Counted from the stretch's first letter, positions 29,691-42,745 are shown. The stretch: DNA of 64,000 nt from Saccopteryx bilineata (GCF_036850765.1 NC_089496.1:106041767-106105766); one strand, 5' to 3'. Numbers and translations: made by a program. The notes: a model not told the origin generated them from the sequence alone.

Positions 29691-31449
29691 TTTTTAAATG
29701 TTTTACATAACCACTCAACCTGCTCTGAGCAAGAAGCCATCCCGGGCCAAAGTGGCCAAGACGTGACTCCCGGTTCCTGGAACGGCCCCAGCCAATCTGA
29801 AACCTGACTGAATGATTGGCAGACCTAAGCCCCCGCCCACCAAACTGCTAGAACGTGACTGTTTTATTCCCACAATAAATTACCTCTTTTTGGAATTAGG
29901 TATTTAGAACGTTTAGCCCCCCAAACCTTCTTTCCTTAAATATAAACACTTTCATGTCCAAGTCAGGATACATGAGGCCCAAACTGAAATCCAAGTCACA
30001 TGCTCCTCAATCGATGTATAGTCCGTCAATGCCAAAAAAAAAAAAAAAAGTTAACCATTTTCGTCTCGTAGTTGAGGGTTACTCCTTTGTGCCTGTTTTG
30101 TAACATAGCTGGACATAGACATTCCCACTAAGAAACATTCCATAAATATCTCGGCAAGAGGCCTCCAAAACCCAGTCTGTCGTGAATATCCATAGGACCT
30201 ACATCACACCAAAACCCCCTAAATAACAAAAATAAAATGTCACTGATACTTTCACAGGACGCTGGCACAGAACCGGAAATAAAAACCCCATCATGCAGAG
30301 TTTCTGATGGATTTAATCTACTTCAACTTGATAGAAAATCAAAAGGGTCTTCTGTGCAGTTTTCAGTTTACCTAAAACTTCAGTTAACTGAATCCATGGA
30401 AATTTGGTTTGCTCAAGCTTTGAGGAAGATTTTTAGTGGCTCCTGGGCAATGCAAATATCTTGGGGTCTCTCTCTTCAGGGAGTTTATATTCTGTGGAAG
30501 GACGACACACGCCCACGTGCGACATGAGCGAGGAAAGCCTCGTTTGCCGACACACGGTGGGTGGACACAGGTCTGCAGAGTCACAAAGGGGAATCCCACT
30601 GGCCAAACGAGTCAAGGTGAGCTTTGACTTGGAGTCAACAACCAGCAGATGGAGGAGGACAATCTGACTAGGTAACCTACAGCAAGGACTCAAGGACAGG
30701 GGGCAATATTGAGGGGCAGGGAAAAAATGGCTTGTACCAAAAAAAAAAAAAAAAAAGCTCTCAGCCCAGCACCCCTGCAACAACGAGGCACAGCTTCTGC
30801 ATAGTTCCGTGTTATCAACCCTCAAATCGGACAGGGAAACACCTTCTCTGCATCACTTATCACAAGACCCATCTTAACAGGCAAGGCGGGGAGAAATTTG
30901 AGTTTCCGGGACAATGGGCTATGTGGTCCTAAGGTACTTAATTAAACGAGTACTTTGATAAATGGCGTTTATAAGCCCATGTACACAGTTCCCTTTGCAC
31001 AGAAGAAACAGCCTCCGTGGAGAGACTACTAACATGTAGTGTCTCACTGATTTCTTCTGACAGAACTGAAGAGCCCGACCCGCCAACTACCAGCTCAGTC
31101 ATTACAACAGCTTCTCCTTGGCTCGTCAGCCAGCATCATACTAGCTGCCCCCCTTTGGCTAATGTTGCCTGTCTTTTAAAAACAAAGTTCTTCTTGTGCA
31201 TTGACACCCCGTCCCTACGCACGCTCACATTTCCAGAGTAACCTCCGCTCCCAGCAGTCAGCAGCTTCCAAACCACGTCCCTTTTACACAAGATGAGACT
31301 TGGGAGCCAGGAGGATCACACAAAACACACACAACCTGGCTTACCAGGAAACAGAGCATGGTCAAATGACAGAAGACTCCTTCTCCATAAACGAGCTGAC
31401 TCTCCTTTTTAAACCATGAGGAGACACAAGGCTCACTCTCAGGGTTTCA

Positions 31450-31632
<183 letters not shown>

Positions 31633-31696
31633 CTAAAAAGATCAAAGCCAAGGCGGTGATTTAACCATCTGCTGGGTACTTTGCTTTCTTGATTTA

Positions 31697-32104
31697 TTAT
31701 TATTATTATTTTTTTTTTTTTTTTGTATTTTTCTGAAGCTGGAAACGGGGAGAGACAGTCAGACAGACTCCCGCATGCGTCCGACTGGGATCCACCCGGC
31801 ACGCCCACCAGGGGCGATGCTCTGCCCACCAGGGGGCGATGCTCTGCCCCTCTGGGGTGTCGCTCTGCTGCAACCAGAGCCACTCTAGTGCCTGGGGCAT
31901 AGGCCAAGGAGCCATCCCCAGCGCCCGGGCCATCTTTGCTCCAATGGAGCCTTGGCTGTGGAAGGGGAAGAGAGAGACAGAGAGGAAGGAGGGGGGGTGG
32001 AGAAGCAAATGGGCACTTCTCCTATGTGCCCTGGCCGGGAATCGAACCCGGGTCCCCCGCACGCCAGGCTGACGCTCTACCGCCGAGCCAACTGGCCAGG
32101 GCCA
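31697..32104 (-). mobile_element. tRNA-derived SINE, Rhin-1-like, full length
   Basis: This copy is in the same sense as FGFR2. Its tRNA-like head has A box (TTGGCTCGGCGGTAGAGCG) and B box (GGTTCGATTCC), followed by a unique body and an A-tail with ATA repeats at the low-coordinate end. Flanking 13-bp direct repeats ctttcttgattta occur at 31684-31696 and 32105-32117. The family name is from memory of bat SINEs. The perfect duplication suggests a fairly recent insertion. Confidence 0.85.
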
Positions 32105-32131
32105 CTTTCTTGATTTAAAAAGTTGGGGGAG

Positions 32132-32494
32132 GCCCTGGCAGTTTGGCTCAGTGGTAGAGCGTCGGCCTGGCATGCAGAAGTCCTGGGTTCAATTCCCGGC
32201 CAGGGCACACAGGAGAAGCGCCCATTTGCTTCTCCACCCCTCTCCCTCTCCTTCCTCTCTGTCTCTCTCTTCCCCTCCTGCAGCCGAGGCTCCATTGGAG
32301 CAAAGATGGCCCGGGCGCTGAGGATGGCTCTGTGGCCTCTGCCTCAGGCGCTAAAGTGGCTCTCGTTGCAACAGAGCGACGCCCCGGATGGGCAGAGCAT
32401 CACCCCCTGGTGGGCGTGCCGGGTGGATCCCAGTCGGGCACATGTGGGAGTCTGACTGCCTCCCCGTTTCCAGCTTCAGAAAAATACAAAAAAG
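32132..32494 (+). mobile_element. tRNA-derived SINE, Rhin-1-like, full length
   Basis: Same family as its neighbour but in the opposite orientation, only 27 bp away. The head reads TTTGGCTCAGTGGTAGAGCG, the B box GGTTCAATTCC, and it ends AAAATACAAAAAAG. Perfect 15-bp target duplications aaaaagttgggggag occur at 32117-32131 and 32495-32509. The first duplication abuts that of the other SINE, so two independent insertions happened side by side. Confidence 0.85.
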
Positions 32495-32789
32495 AAAAAG
32501 TTGGGGGAGACAAGGAAAGTAAAGAGAAGGATCTCCTGATTTCTGCATTTTCTTTATAGTAAGGACTCAGAATGGTGACAAATAGAAATAACGAGCATCA
32601 TCATGGCAAATGTCAAGCGTATGGGTAGCGACATGTTCGAATACCCAGTCCCTTCCAGGGCAGCCACATGGCCAGACAACCTGAGCACTAGCCCACATGG
32701 TACCCGTGCCCAGGGAAGGTGAGCTCCCGGGATGCTCACTCACTCGTCCCCAGGGTACCAAGGAGCCAACTAGGACCAACGCTCATGAG

Positions 32790-32900
32790 CACTTTCTGCA
32801 TGCCAGGCACTGTTCTGGGCACTCCGTCCGTCTCAGCTGATGAAACTCTCCCAAGGAGTCCACAAAGGAGGTGCTGTCCTTGTCTCTGGAACCTCCTGGT
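32790..32900 (-). mobile_element. MIR fragment
   Basis: gagcactttctgcatgccag then gcactgttctgggcactccg, followed by a diverged ggaggtgctgtccttgtctc. This is the 5' half of a reverse MIR. Confidence 0.6.
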
Positions 32901-33356
32901 TTGACAACCTCTCATTTTTACCCCCACAGCCCCCAGAGGCTGTCTGGCAGTCCCAAGAAGTTTCAGCTCTCATCATTGGTGGCAGACGAACGGATGTGAC
33001 ATATTCCTGAGAAACAGACTCAGAATGACAACTATGGGAGCAATGAATCCTTAGGAAACTTAAGTTGTATATCCATCTGTTTACAAACTCCTTTGAGACT
33101 TTTCAAAGATAAGCAGCACATGCGAAAAGAAGTCATCGCGATTCCTACCCACAGTTCTGTCAACATGCAAACAGCCTAGATGCTAACGGTCCCACCTTGC
33201 TTCTCAAATATTTTCATAGACTCAAATGTTCAAGCAAGCATGCTTTTTCCTTAGGAGGACCAAATGCAGATTTCATCTATGGCTTCAAGGCTTTAGAATT
33301 GCTCTGCGATTCCAAATCATTCTTTAAAGGTATCTGGGACAAGTTACTCTGGAGAA

Positions 33357-33412
33357 ATGAAAGGAGAAGAAGAAAGAAGAAAGAAAAAAGAAGAAAGAAG
33401 AAGAAGAAAAAG
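33357..33412. repeat. (GAA)n-rich purine tract
   Basis: Irregular gaa/gaaa repeats on the plus strand; polypyrimidine on the transcript. Confidence 0.9.
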
Positions 33413-35339
33413 CCAGGACCTGCTAATTTTAATTATTGTTTCAGGAATTTCAACTGACCTTCTGAATGATGCTCTGAGCATCGCAAGAGAGTTTGGCATT
33501 AATCACATGAAAAGCCGCTAATACCGGGAGAGCCCCCACAAGCACACGAGTGATTCAAGGAACTAAACTGGAGAACCAGACCGTCTTGTGAGTGCTGTTA
33601 TACAAGCAGCTGTCCCCTTTGAACAGCAGTGCCAGCAGAGGTCCGCAGCTGTAGGAGCGCACCAGCCACCCTACCACCCTTGTTAGGTCAGGCTGCCCGC
33701 GCTATGCACGCCACTGCGGCAGAGTGGAGTTGCAGATGCCGAGTGAAAACACAAGACCACTGCCCATCACCACCCGTCTTAGGGGGAGGATCACGAAGGT
33801 GAAGGCCAGACTCCTCTGAACGAGAGCACAAGCAATGGGTTTAGACCGAGTTCTGAGCAGGCGGTCCCTACACTTCAGCTGCTGCCTGTCACCAGCCCCC
33901 CTGGATAACCATGGAGGTTGTGTGTGAGTCCAATATCATGGAGCGGATGATGGACACACACGCTCACTGTCACAGGGGAGACGCCTGGCTGTAAAATGAA
34001 CCTGAAGGCATCAGATCCGCGTTGGGGAGGGTCTGTGTTCCACACGGGAGAAGAAGACTCCCTTTCTGCCCCCAGCAGAACCAAAACGAGAGGCTCGGGT
34101 CTCCTCTAGGGATAGATGGGCACCTCCAGTGCAGAAGGCATCGAATGGGGTATTCTGAAGGAGAAGATGTGGGTGCTCAATTTTCCAGTGCAATTCAAAG
34201 TCTCTATCTGAATCCCGGCCCCTGGGTGCTACCCGGCAGCTGCAAGCTCCAAGCCTGAAGAAGCAGTACCAGTGCCCTGACCTAACTCAAGGCAAACGGG
34301 CCCATGATGAGACCCCCCCCCCAAATCCTCCAGCTCTCAGGGACATCGAGAATGGGACGACTCTCCTGGCCTCTAAGGAACCAGTCATATGGAGGGGTAA
34401 CTTCGGGATGAAGCCACAGGCCCCAGCGTCACCAAGCCCGTAATCCCGCGTTTAGCCCTGCTGAAGGGATCCAGTTCTTTGAGCCCCTACTCAAATGTCA
34501 GGCCATAAGCCCTTAATCGTGGTGAGTGCCTGTCTCTGGACCCCACCCAGACGACCGATGTCTCTCTTGCGCCTGGACCCAGACTTGGCACATGCGGAGC
34601 TCCAAATGGAGCTGAACCTGAACTGACAGGGAGGGCATCATCGGCCTCCGCCCAAGACATTACATCTTGGCACATGCGGCCTGGCATTACTGCGGCCATT
34701 TTTAACCCAGGGCCTATGGGCAGTCCAGTCTCTCCCCGGGGGCCGTGATATGCCACGTAAGAGTCCTCTTCAAGGGCACATGCCCCTGAACAGTTACTTC
34801 CCGGAGATGCACTACAAGTATTAGTACGTTAACATTCGTAAGACGCTTTCACAACAGGAAACACACTCACCAAACAAGGCGTTTCTGCCCTGCCAGGGAC
34901 CTCAGTACTCAATCAATACTGCCCCATGCAGGGCTGTTAATATTTATTTTCTTCCACCACTCCTTCAGTACCATGCCCTGACATACCACCAGCCCCAGCC
35001 TTTCTGAGCTGTGGCCCATGCCCCATGGAGACACCAGTGGTGGGACTGCTGGCTAACTTCTGGAGGGGACAGCCTACCACCAACAGTGGCTTATTAAATG
35101 GGAAGCTAAGACTACAGACAATAAAGTCTATAAAGGTGGGGAGCAAAGGCATAGAGATTCGAGTTCTTCTAAAAAATACAGTTCCCATACCACGATAGGG
35201 TGTAAATCTAAAGAAACCATCCTTCCAACAAGAATGTCAGATCGTCTTCAACATGTTTTCCTGAATTTCGCTGCCAGTGAGGTCAATCACACACTAAGCA
35301 CATCCACCAGCGCCATTCACCGGCTCCACTCTTACCAGG

Positions 35340-35880
35340 AGAGGGAATGTAAACACCCAATAAACATATGAAAAGATGCTGAATCTCATTAACAACTGGG
35401 AAATGCAAATTAAAACAATAATGAGACACTGTTATTCACCAGCCGATTAACAAAAAAATTAGAAAGACCAAGGTCACTGAGTACTTGGGTGAGGGTGACA
35501 GAGAAACAGAGGCTCAGCAAATGGGGACATAAATGGAGGAAAAACCCTTCTGGAAAATAATTTGGTCATACCTACTAAAATTAGCAACACTGTTTTTCCG
35601 ACCCAGTTAATGTTGCTTCTAGAAATCTAGCCTATACAGAAAATAGCAAGATGAACTTCAAGGCATATGAGCAAGACTGTTGTGGCTTCAAGAACTGTTT
35701 GTAACAGCAAAACACAGGACTCCGTCAAGAAGAGTCACTAACAATGTCTAGTTCATCCTGTATGAACTATTGTGTAGCTTTTCCCACTAGAATAGCATAT
35801 AGTCACTAAAAAATGAGGTATTCTGTATATTCCAACCTGGTAACATATCAATAGTTACTGATAAATGGGAAAAAAAAAGT
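35340..35880 (+). mobile_element. Old L1/HAL1-type fragment
   Basis: Phrases ctgaatctcattaacaactg, ggaaatgcaaattaaaacaa, cttctagaaatctagcctat and catatagtcactaaaaaatg follow the L1 ORF2-to-3' order but are strongly diverged. It is interrupted at its right end by the SINE region. Confidence 0.7.
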
Positions 35881-35911
35881 GTGGGCTGAATCAAATATGT
35901 TCATGATCCCA

Positions 35912-36165
35912 TTTTTTTTCTTAAGTGAGAAGCGGGGAGGCAGAGAGACAGACTCCTCCTGTACGTGCACCAACCGAGATGCACCCAACAAGTCCCTTTT
36001 GGGGCAATGCTCTGCCCATCTGATGGGGCCACTGCTCCACTGCTTAGTAACTGAGCTATTTTATTTTAGCGCCTGAGGTGAGGCCATGGAGCCATCCTCA
36101 GAGTCCAGGCCAACTTGCTCCAACCGAGCCATGGCTGCGGGAGGGGAAGAGAGAGCGAGCGAGCG

Positions 36166-36198
<33 letters not shown>

Positions 36199-36317
36199 AG
36201 AGGGGGAGGGGTAGAGAAGCAGATGGGCGCTTCTCCAGTGTGCCCTGGCTGGGGATCGAACCTGGGACATCCACATGCCGGGCCAACACTCGACCACCGA
36301 GCAAACTGACCAGGGCC
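35912..36317 (-). mobile_element. tRNA-derived SINE, Rhin-1-like, older copy
   Basis: This reverse-oriented copy has a diverged body and an internal expansion of GAGC/GA repeats at about 36150-36197. The head is at the high-coordinate end (complement of GGGGCCCTGGTCAGTTTGCTC). A short possible target duplication cccatttt flanks it. More mismatches than the pair at 32 kb suggest greater age. Confidence 0.75.
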
Positions 36318-37754
36318 CCATTTTATAAAAAAATAAAATAAAATAATACACACACACATACATATACAGCCCTCTAGGTGTATATAGGCCTGAATCTATA
36401 AGCATGTCTACAGAAACACAGCTAAAATCAGGAAGAAAAATGTCTTAAATTGTTAGCAACATATTTTATATAATTAAGTGGTAGGATTATAAATATTTAC
36501 TTCTCATTTTCACTTTTCAAATTTAAACAGAAATCTTGCACACATTCCCCTCCCCTCCCTTCCTCTCCTCCCCCCCGAAAGGGGGCTGAAACAGCTTCCT
36601 AGCCCCCCTCAGGAGTGGCTGTTCTGCCGCAGAACTTGTCGCTCCCGCAGAAACGCGAAAGCCAGAGGGAAGAGAGATCCCACACCGACCAGCACATGCC
36701 CAACCCTCTCTTTTCATCCTGCCCAGGGCCAAATCTCGGTGGAATTCATCCTTCTTTTTCATCTGCCAAGGAACAGACTGAGAGCACAAGACTTCAAAAC
36801 TATGCTCACTAAAGACTTTTAAAAATAACATTTTAATGCCAAAACAAAGCAGATGGCAGCTAATAGCCTAAACTCTCTGACTTGTAAAACAAAAACTGGA
36901 TTCCACAAACATTCCACACCCTGTCATCACAAAGAGGAAAGGTGGCCCGGACAGGTTCTTGTGGAATTCTTCTGTTACCTAAATCTTCCAGGGTGCCCCG
37001 TTAAGCCCCCAGCTACCTTCGGGTGACAACTGGGAATGTAGATTTTGTTTGTATGATGACACCAAAATTCCTAGGTGAAAGGTGAAAGGTCAAAGTTCGG
37101 TTTCCACATTGCAAAAATATCCAGATGTTTCCAAATACCCAGGTGTTCGATAACCGGCAGAGTAAACATCCAGAGGCTGGAAGGGAAGTTTCATTCCGTA
37201 CAAATTGGTGGATGCTATGTCCATGTGCTGATAAAGACTGCCAAGACTCCTTCCACCAGCGTCAGGACCCGATTTACCCCAACAGACAGCAGCCCCTTTA
37301 ACCTGGGCCTTCCAGGTGCCCCATGAACTACAATTCAACACACAGACCGACTGTCATCAGGATGCATCCTGTGCCAGGCCCCAACTGTCAGCAGGTTCCT
37401 GGGTGACTCCAAGCCCTTCCGGGTCTACATCCACACAGTGAGCTTACACGTGTCAAGGGCTGTGGCCCTTACAGCTGCTTATCCCCATGCAGACGGGGAA
37501 CCACGCCTGTTTAATGCTTCAACGCCAAGAAGTTTGCTTTTCAGGAGGTGCCCACAGAACAGGGCTGGGCGAACTCTGCTCCTCCGCTCCGTTCACCATC
37601 CACGAACCTCCGCCAGAGGACGTGGGACGGGACCTTCAAAAGGCACAGCTGTCTGCTCCCTTACACGCTGTTCCCTGAAGATGCTAAAGGCAGAGGACCA
37701 GCTGGGCGTCCGCTGCCTTTGAATTGAACTTTAAAAATCTCAGGCCCTTTCTGA

Positions 37755-38270
37755 AAAGAAAGAATTGCCTTGTCACACAGAATTACCCTATGACCCAGCA
37801 ACTCCACTCCTAGTATAATATCCAAACGAATTGAAAGCAAGCATTCCAACAAATACTCAGGCACTCATGTTCACTGCTGCACGGTTTACAATAGGCAACA
37901 GGCAGAAGCAACCGAAGTGTCCATCAGCAGATGGACTGATCAAGTGTGGGCTCTCCACAGCCTGGACTACTACTCAGCCATAAAAGAAGAATGATGTTCT
38001 GACTGATGGGACAACCTGGATGAACCCTGAGCGTGTTCAGTGAAATCAGCAGGGTTAGAAAGGACAAATATCCTAGGAGTCCACTTCAGAAACCTAGAAC
38101 AGAGACAGAATTCATAGAGACAAAAACTAAATTAGGGGTTTCTACGGCCTGGAGTGGGGGGGGGGGAGAATGGGAAATTATTGCTGAATGAATACAGAGG
38201 TTCTGTTTGGGGTGAGAAAAATGTTTTTAAAATAAATGACAAATTCTATGTTATGTGTATTATACTATAA
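37755..38270 (+). mobile_element. L1 fragment, ORF2 3' end and 3' UTR
   Basis: Diagnostic L1 ORF2 C-terminal coding phrases are present: gacccagcaactccactcct, caataggcaacaggcagaag, gtgtccatcagcagatggac and ctactactcagccataaaag. Frame-breaking changes make it non-coding. It lies directly before the second L1 3' end. Confidence 0.8.
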
Positions 38271-38289
38271 TTAATGTTGGGATCTTGAT

Positions 38290-38625
38290 AACATTATACG
38301 GAGTGAAATAAGTAAATCAGAAAAAAACAAGAACTGCAGGATTCCATACATTGGTAGGACATAAAAACGAGACTAAGAGACATGGACAGGAGTGTGGTGG
38401 TTATGGGGGACAGGGGGAAGGAAGGAGGGAGAGGGGGAGGGGGAGGGGGAGGGGCACAAAAAACTAGATAGAAGGTGACGGAGGACAATCTGACTTTGGG
38501 TGATGGGTATGCAACAGAATTGAATGACAAGATAACCTGGACATGTTTTCTTTGAATATATATGTCCTGATTTATTGATGTCACCTTATTAAAATTAATA
38601 AAAATTTATTTATTAAAAAAAAATA
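38290..38625 (+). mobile_element. L1 3' end (3' UTR with poly-A)
   Basis: The stretch runs from acattatacggagtgaaataag, through a G-rich (GGGGGA)n tract at about 38404-38454 and gggtgatgggtatgcaacag, to attaaaattaataaaaattt and an A-rich tail. G-rich 3' UTR tracts of this kind are typical of L1. The insertion is 5' truncated. Confidence 0.75.
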
Positions 38626-41600
38626 GCCCCAGGTTTGCTCTCAACAGTACACGCTGGCCCGTCTGATAGCTGGCCCTTCATGCTCTGGGGAAACCATTAT
38701 TATCTATGTGTTCCTCATCATCATAACCGTTTTTGTAACACGTGAACCCACACTGGAAGAACGTAAGTTGGTGAGAGCGTGAATACCGGTGCAAAACCGC
38801 CCGGGTTCAAACAGCAGCTCCGCCAGCGAGGCTCCGTGGGAACCCCAACCTCCTGGAGACCCGGAGCCTTGGGCTCGAGAGCCAATTCCACGGAGGGCTT
38901 TCTCCGGTGATCTCGTTCCTTCATGCTCGGCAATGGCATGAAAGATGGTTTTTGAGAATACCCCCCCCATGCCTAAAGCACTACCTAAGAATGAGCTGGG
39001 AACAGAGGTGGTCCATTAATTATCTCAGTCACCTCCTGCTTCTCTGCATTAAACTGTCATAACTGTTCGGAGCCCTATGAAATATCTAGCTCTAAAGGCG
39101 ATCTCTTTATTGAAAAATAATAATAATCATCTGTGCTGTTGTTTAAGATGAAAAATGGTGGATGCCAGGCAACGGTTATACTACTAGGCATTCAGAGCCG
39201 GAAGGGGTCAGATGTGCAGGGTGACCGAGTCACTCTTCTCGTTTGGTGGACAGGTGACCCGAAGCACAGAGGCTTCACAACAGCGCCCACGGTCCAGCCC
39301 CAGCCTCCGGGCTATCAGGAAGATGCAGTTCTGCTTCAAGTCAAGCTTCATCGTTCAAAATAAATTAATAACATCCAACCAGCCTTGGTCCACATGCTAA
39401 GAGAAACAATAATTTGACTCTTAATCACCTAAGGATGGCTCAGCACGAGTTCTTCAATAAATAAGACTGAACAGCAGAATTCCCGAATGGCTCTCTTGGT
39501 TATTTTAATGAAATAAAATGAGCTTTCTATTCCACTCCATAACTCCCTTTGATTTGGTTTTCGGGGTGTTTTGGTTTTTTTTTCTGTTCCCTACTCTCCT
39601 CATTGGCTGCATGTGTGTACCATCTCAAAGCAAGCCGAAAGGCAATGGGCGAGGGCCAATGGGTAAAAAGAGCCAGGTGGACAGCAGGGCCCCGGGGCCC
39701 CGCCATGGTTTACAGGAGGACACTCACCACGAGAAGAATCATCGCAGGAATAACACGTCTGTTTGCAGAAGCTCTCGGGTCCTGCTTTCTGGAAAAAGAC
39801 ATCTTGGAAAACTTGACACCTTGCTTCTTCATTTAAAAAAGGTGGCAAAAGGCGGCCGTCACGGGAGAGGGTCATTCGGACAGCAGGCCCTTGCGTGTCC
39901 ACTAGGTCCCTTGGCTTCCGGGAGGCTGCCAGCCACAGAAGCGAGTAACCAGTCCAGGACAGTCCCCTCGGGTGAGACGTACAGAAGCATGGTTCTTTCA
40001 AAGTTCACGTAGGTGATAAAGAAACGTCAAAGGGAAAACCAAACATGGCTGACCATGCTCCTGACTCTGCCAGGCTCAGGCCCCGAGGAGGGGGCCCTGA
40101 CGGTCCAACGCAGGCCCCGTGCCATCGGGGAGCTTGGACCAGCGCGGGAGGCGTGCGGTGGGCACCAGTCTCTCTGACCTCCAGTGATTTCATGACCAGG
40201 GGTCAGGGGCGGATCTAACACATCGTTAGTGCAACTTACATTAAGGTAACTACGTTTTTCCCAGATGAGAGATCTCTGTCTTTCCCTTTCAAGTCCCAGA
40301 AGCCTCTGGGGCTCAAGGCAGTTTCTACGTTTCCAGCAGACCGCGACTGTGGTGAATCCAGGCTGATTCCCACCGCATTGGATGGGGTGCCCCTCCAGGC
40401 CACTGAGACCAACGGCCACAGCCTCTGCTCCAGGGAGAACGCCCAGCAGGGCAAGAAACACTCCCTGGTCACTGCCAGCCAGCACACCCCCTTCCAAAGG
40501 GGAGGGACCCTTCCCTTTGCTCCCCACCTTTTATTTTTCTTTTAAAAAAAAGCAAAAGATACTTTAGAATTTTGTTCCCATGCACTGAAACTCCACATCT
40601 CTTTCACGCCAAGAATGGCTCAGATGCAAGACAACGAAAATGCTTTGGTCATCTGGGTTTCCGTGAGGCCGGGCAGGAGGCATTCTGCTGACGGGTCCTC
40701 ATTTTACTTTTAGAACATGGGTGCTCGGCATTTAGCAGAATGCTGTCATCAGTAATTAAAACTGAACTGCCTGCACCTGTTAAAAATCAAGCCCCATTTT
40801 CTCATTAGGCAGCCTCAGTCTTCCAGCACCTTCGTAATCACTCATTCCGATCAGCAAGCACTACCCGCCCCATGATCAGGAAGCCGTTTCTACTTCTTCT
40901 GAGACCTGGAGCTTTCTGGAGGCTCATCAGCCCTTTGTGCTTATTTCCAAGGCCGTCTTAAATGAGGAAATGCACTGACCATCATTCTTATACTTAAGAT
41001 GTATTTAAATAAATTATTGGGGGTGCAGCAATGATGTTTTCACTTGGGGGTGAGAATCCCAGGAGCCACGATTTTCATCGTTTAACTCTTCCTTTACAAG
41101 CAGCATTAGCTAGTGAAAGATTTGTTCATTCTTTAAAAAAATAAAAGAAAGAAAAAAAGCCAACCTTCCGGTCTCAGTGTACCTGGTCTAAGGCCTGAAC
41201 TAAGAACAAAGAGACAACCCGCCCTCTTGGCTCCTGCTTCTACCAAGGAGCAGGAGTCGTGGAATACACTTGAAATACGTCCCCTTCCCCAGCGTCAGAG
41301 CACGCCCCCCTTGCAGCAGATGTTATACGTAAACTACCTATAAATGCTCTTAGAAATGTACTCTGGGCTTTCCCAATCATTCTCTGGGTTTGGGCTTCTA
41401 GACAATAATTTTTCAGTGTTAAAAGTCAAAACTTTTTGCAGAGGGAAACAATTCTTTAAAGATGCGTAAGTGTATGTGGTATTTCAGGAGAGGGCTGCAG
41501 GGCACTGTGGGTGGCGAGAAGGCCCATTTAACCACGGCAGTGGAGGGCAGGGGCTCACGTGCCCTCCATGGCAGCGGTGGCCGTTACACGCAGGTGAGAG

Positions 41601-42049
41601 GAACAGGGAAATAGTCTGTGTCTCACTGCCAGTGAGAAAGCCCTCCTGCCTGGTTCTTCGGGACCCACGGTCTGAGCTGGAGCGTTCTCTCCGTGACCAC
41701 TGTGCCTGTTTCCCAGGCGGCTCCCTGTGGTCCCCATGTCTCCTGAGAGTCATGCCCTTGGGTCATCCTGGCCCTAGTGACTTGCTTAATGACAGAGCAC
41801 AGCAAAGGTGGTGGGAGACACATCCATGATTAGGTTCCAAAAGCCAGTGACGTCTGTCTTCCTCACACTTCCTCCCAGGCTCCTCTGGTCTGCTCACCCA
41901 TAGGAAGCCAGCTGCCACATGGAAGACCCCACCTGGCAATGGACGGGAGGGTGGCTTCCGGCCAACACTCAGTGAGGACCTGAGGGCTCCTGAGTCCGAC
42001 AAGCTGCAAGGAAGTGACCCTGACAACCACCACGTGGGTCAGTCTAGAA

Positions 42050-42188
42050 CAGCGGTTCTCAACCTGTGGGTCGCGACCCCGGCGGGGGTCGAACGACCAA
42101 AACACAGGGGTCGCCTAAAGCCATCGGACCCTGTGTTTTGGTCGTTCGACCCCCGCTGGGGTCGAGACCCACAGGTTGAGAACCGCTG
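42050..42188. mobile_element. Palindromic hAT MITE (SPIN-like)
   Basis: This 139-bp element is two 60-bp inverted arms with two mismatches (42050-42109 and 42129-42188) and a 19-bp centre. The ends read CAGCGGTTCTCAACC. A perfect 8-bp target duplication gtctagaa occurs on both sides (42042-42049 and 42189-42196), with the CTAG core typical of hAT insertions. The ends resemble the SPIN hAT family as I recall it. The element is nonautonomous with no coding capacity. Confidence 0.85.
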
Positions 42189-42279
42189 GTCTAGAAGCTC
42201 CACCCCCGCCCCCACAAGTGATCTCACAGATAAGAACCCAGCCTTTACTGAAAACTCAATTATGCTCCGTGAGAGGACT

Positions 42280-42412
42280 TGATGCGGAAGGTCCTCGTTA
42301 AGACACACCTGTATTCCTGACCCTGGAAGCGTGAGGTAATAAACACTGTTATTTAAAACTACTACGTCTTGGGGTAATTTGTTACGCAGCAGCAGGTAAC
42401 TACTATGCTCAT
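42280..42412 (+). mobile_element. LTR 3'-end fragment (MaLR-like)
   Basis: The stretch includes gcgtgaggtaataaacactg, ttatttaaaactactacgtc and ggggtaatttgttacgcagc then agcaggtaacta, which resembles the terminal part of MaLR-type LTRs. The rest of the LTR is missing or too diverged to see. Confidence 0.55.
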
Positions 42413-42519
42413 TCATGTTCCAAATGCACCAAAGAATCTCATCATAAGGTTCCTGAAGTCTTCCTCATACAATCCATTCTTCAAGTTCTCCCTAAATAAT
42501 TTGGAGATGCCATCTCTCT

Positions 42520-42745
42520 TGCCTTTCCTCCAAACTCAGCCCAGAGTCCTTTCGGGATTTCCCGGTCTCCCAAAGAGCCTGCATCACCTCTCCCTGCACA
42601 CTTCTCTGACTTCACCCACGTCAGCGCCCGGATTACCAGGCTTGTTATCCGCCCTCCCTTCTGGACCCGCGCCTGCCCCAGAGCCTAGGACGGTGCCCGC
42701 CACACAGAGGGTGGCACTCAATCCACTTCTGCTGAATGGATGAAC
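42520..42745 (-). mobile_element. L2 fragment
   Basis: The stretch contains cctttcctccaaactcagcc and, at its end, gagcctaggacggtgcccgc then acacagagggtggcactcaa and tgctgaatggatgaa. This is the reverse-oriented L2 3' pattern with the gaatgaatgaa-type end. Ancient copy. Confidence 0.6.

Noticed and set aside
32132..32230. tRNA gene
   Set aside because: A and B boxes are present, but this is the tRNA-like head of a SINE with a body, A-tail and target duplications, not a cloverleaf tRNA.
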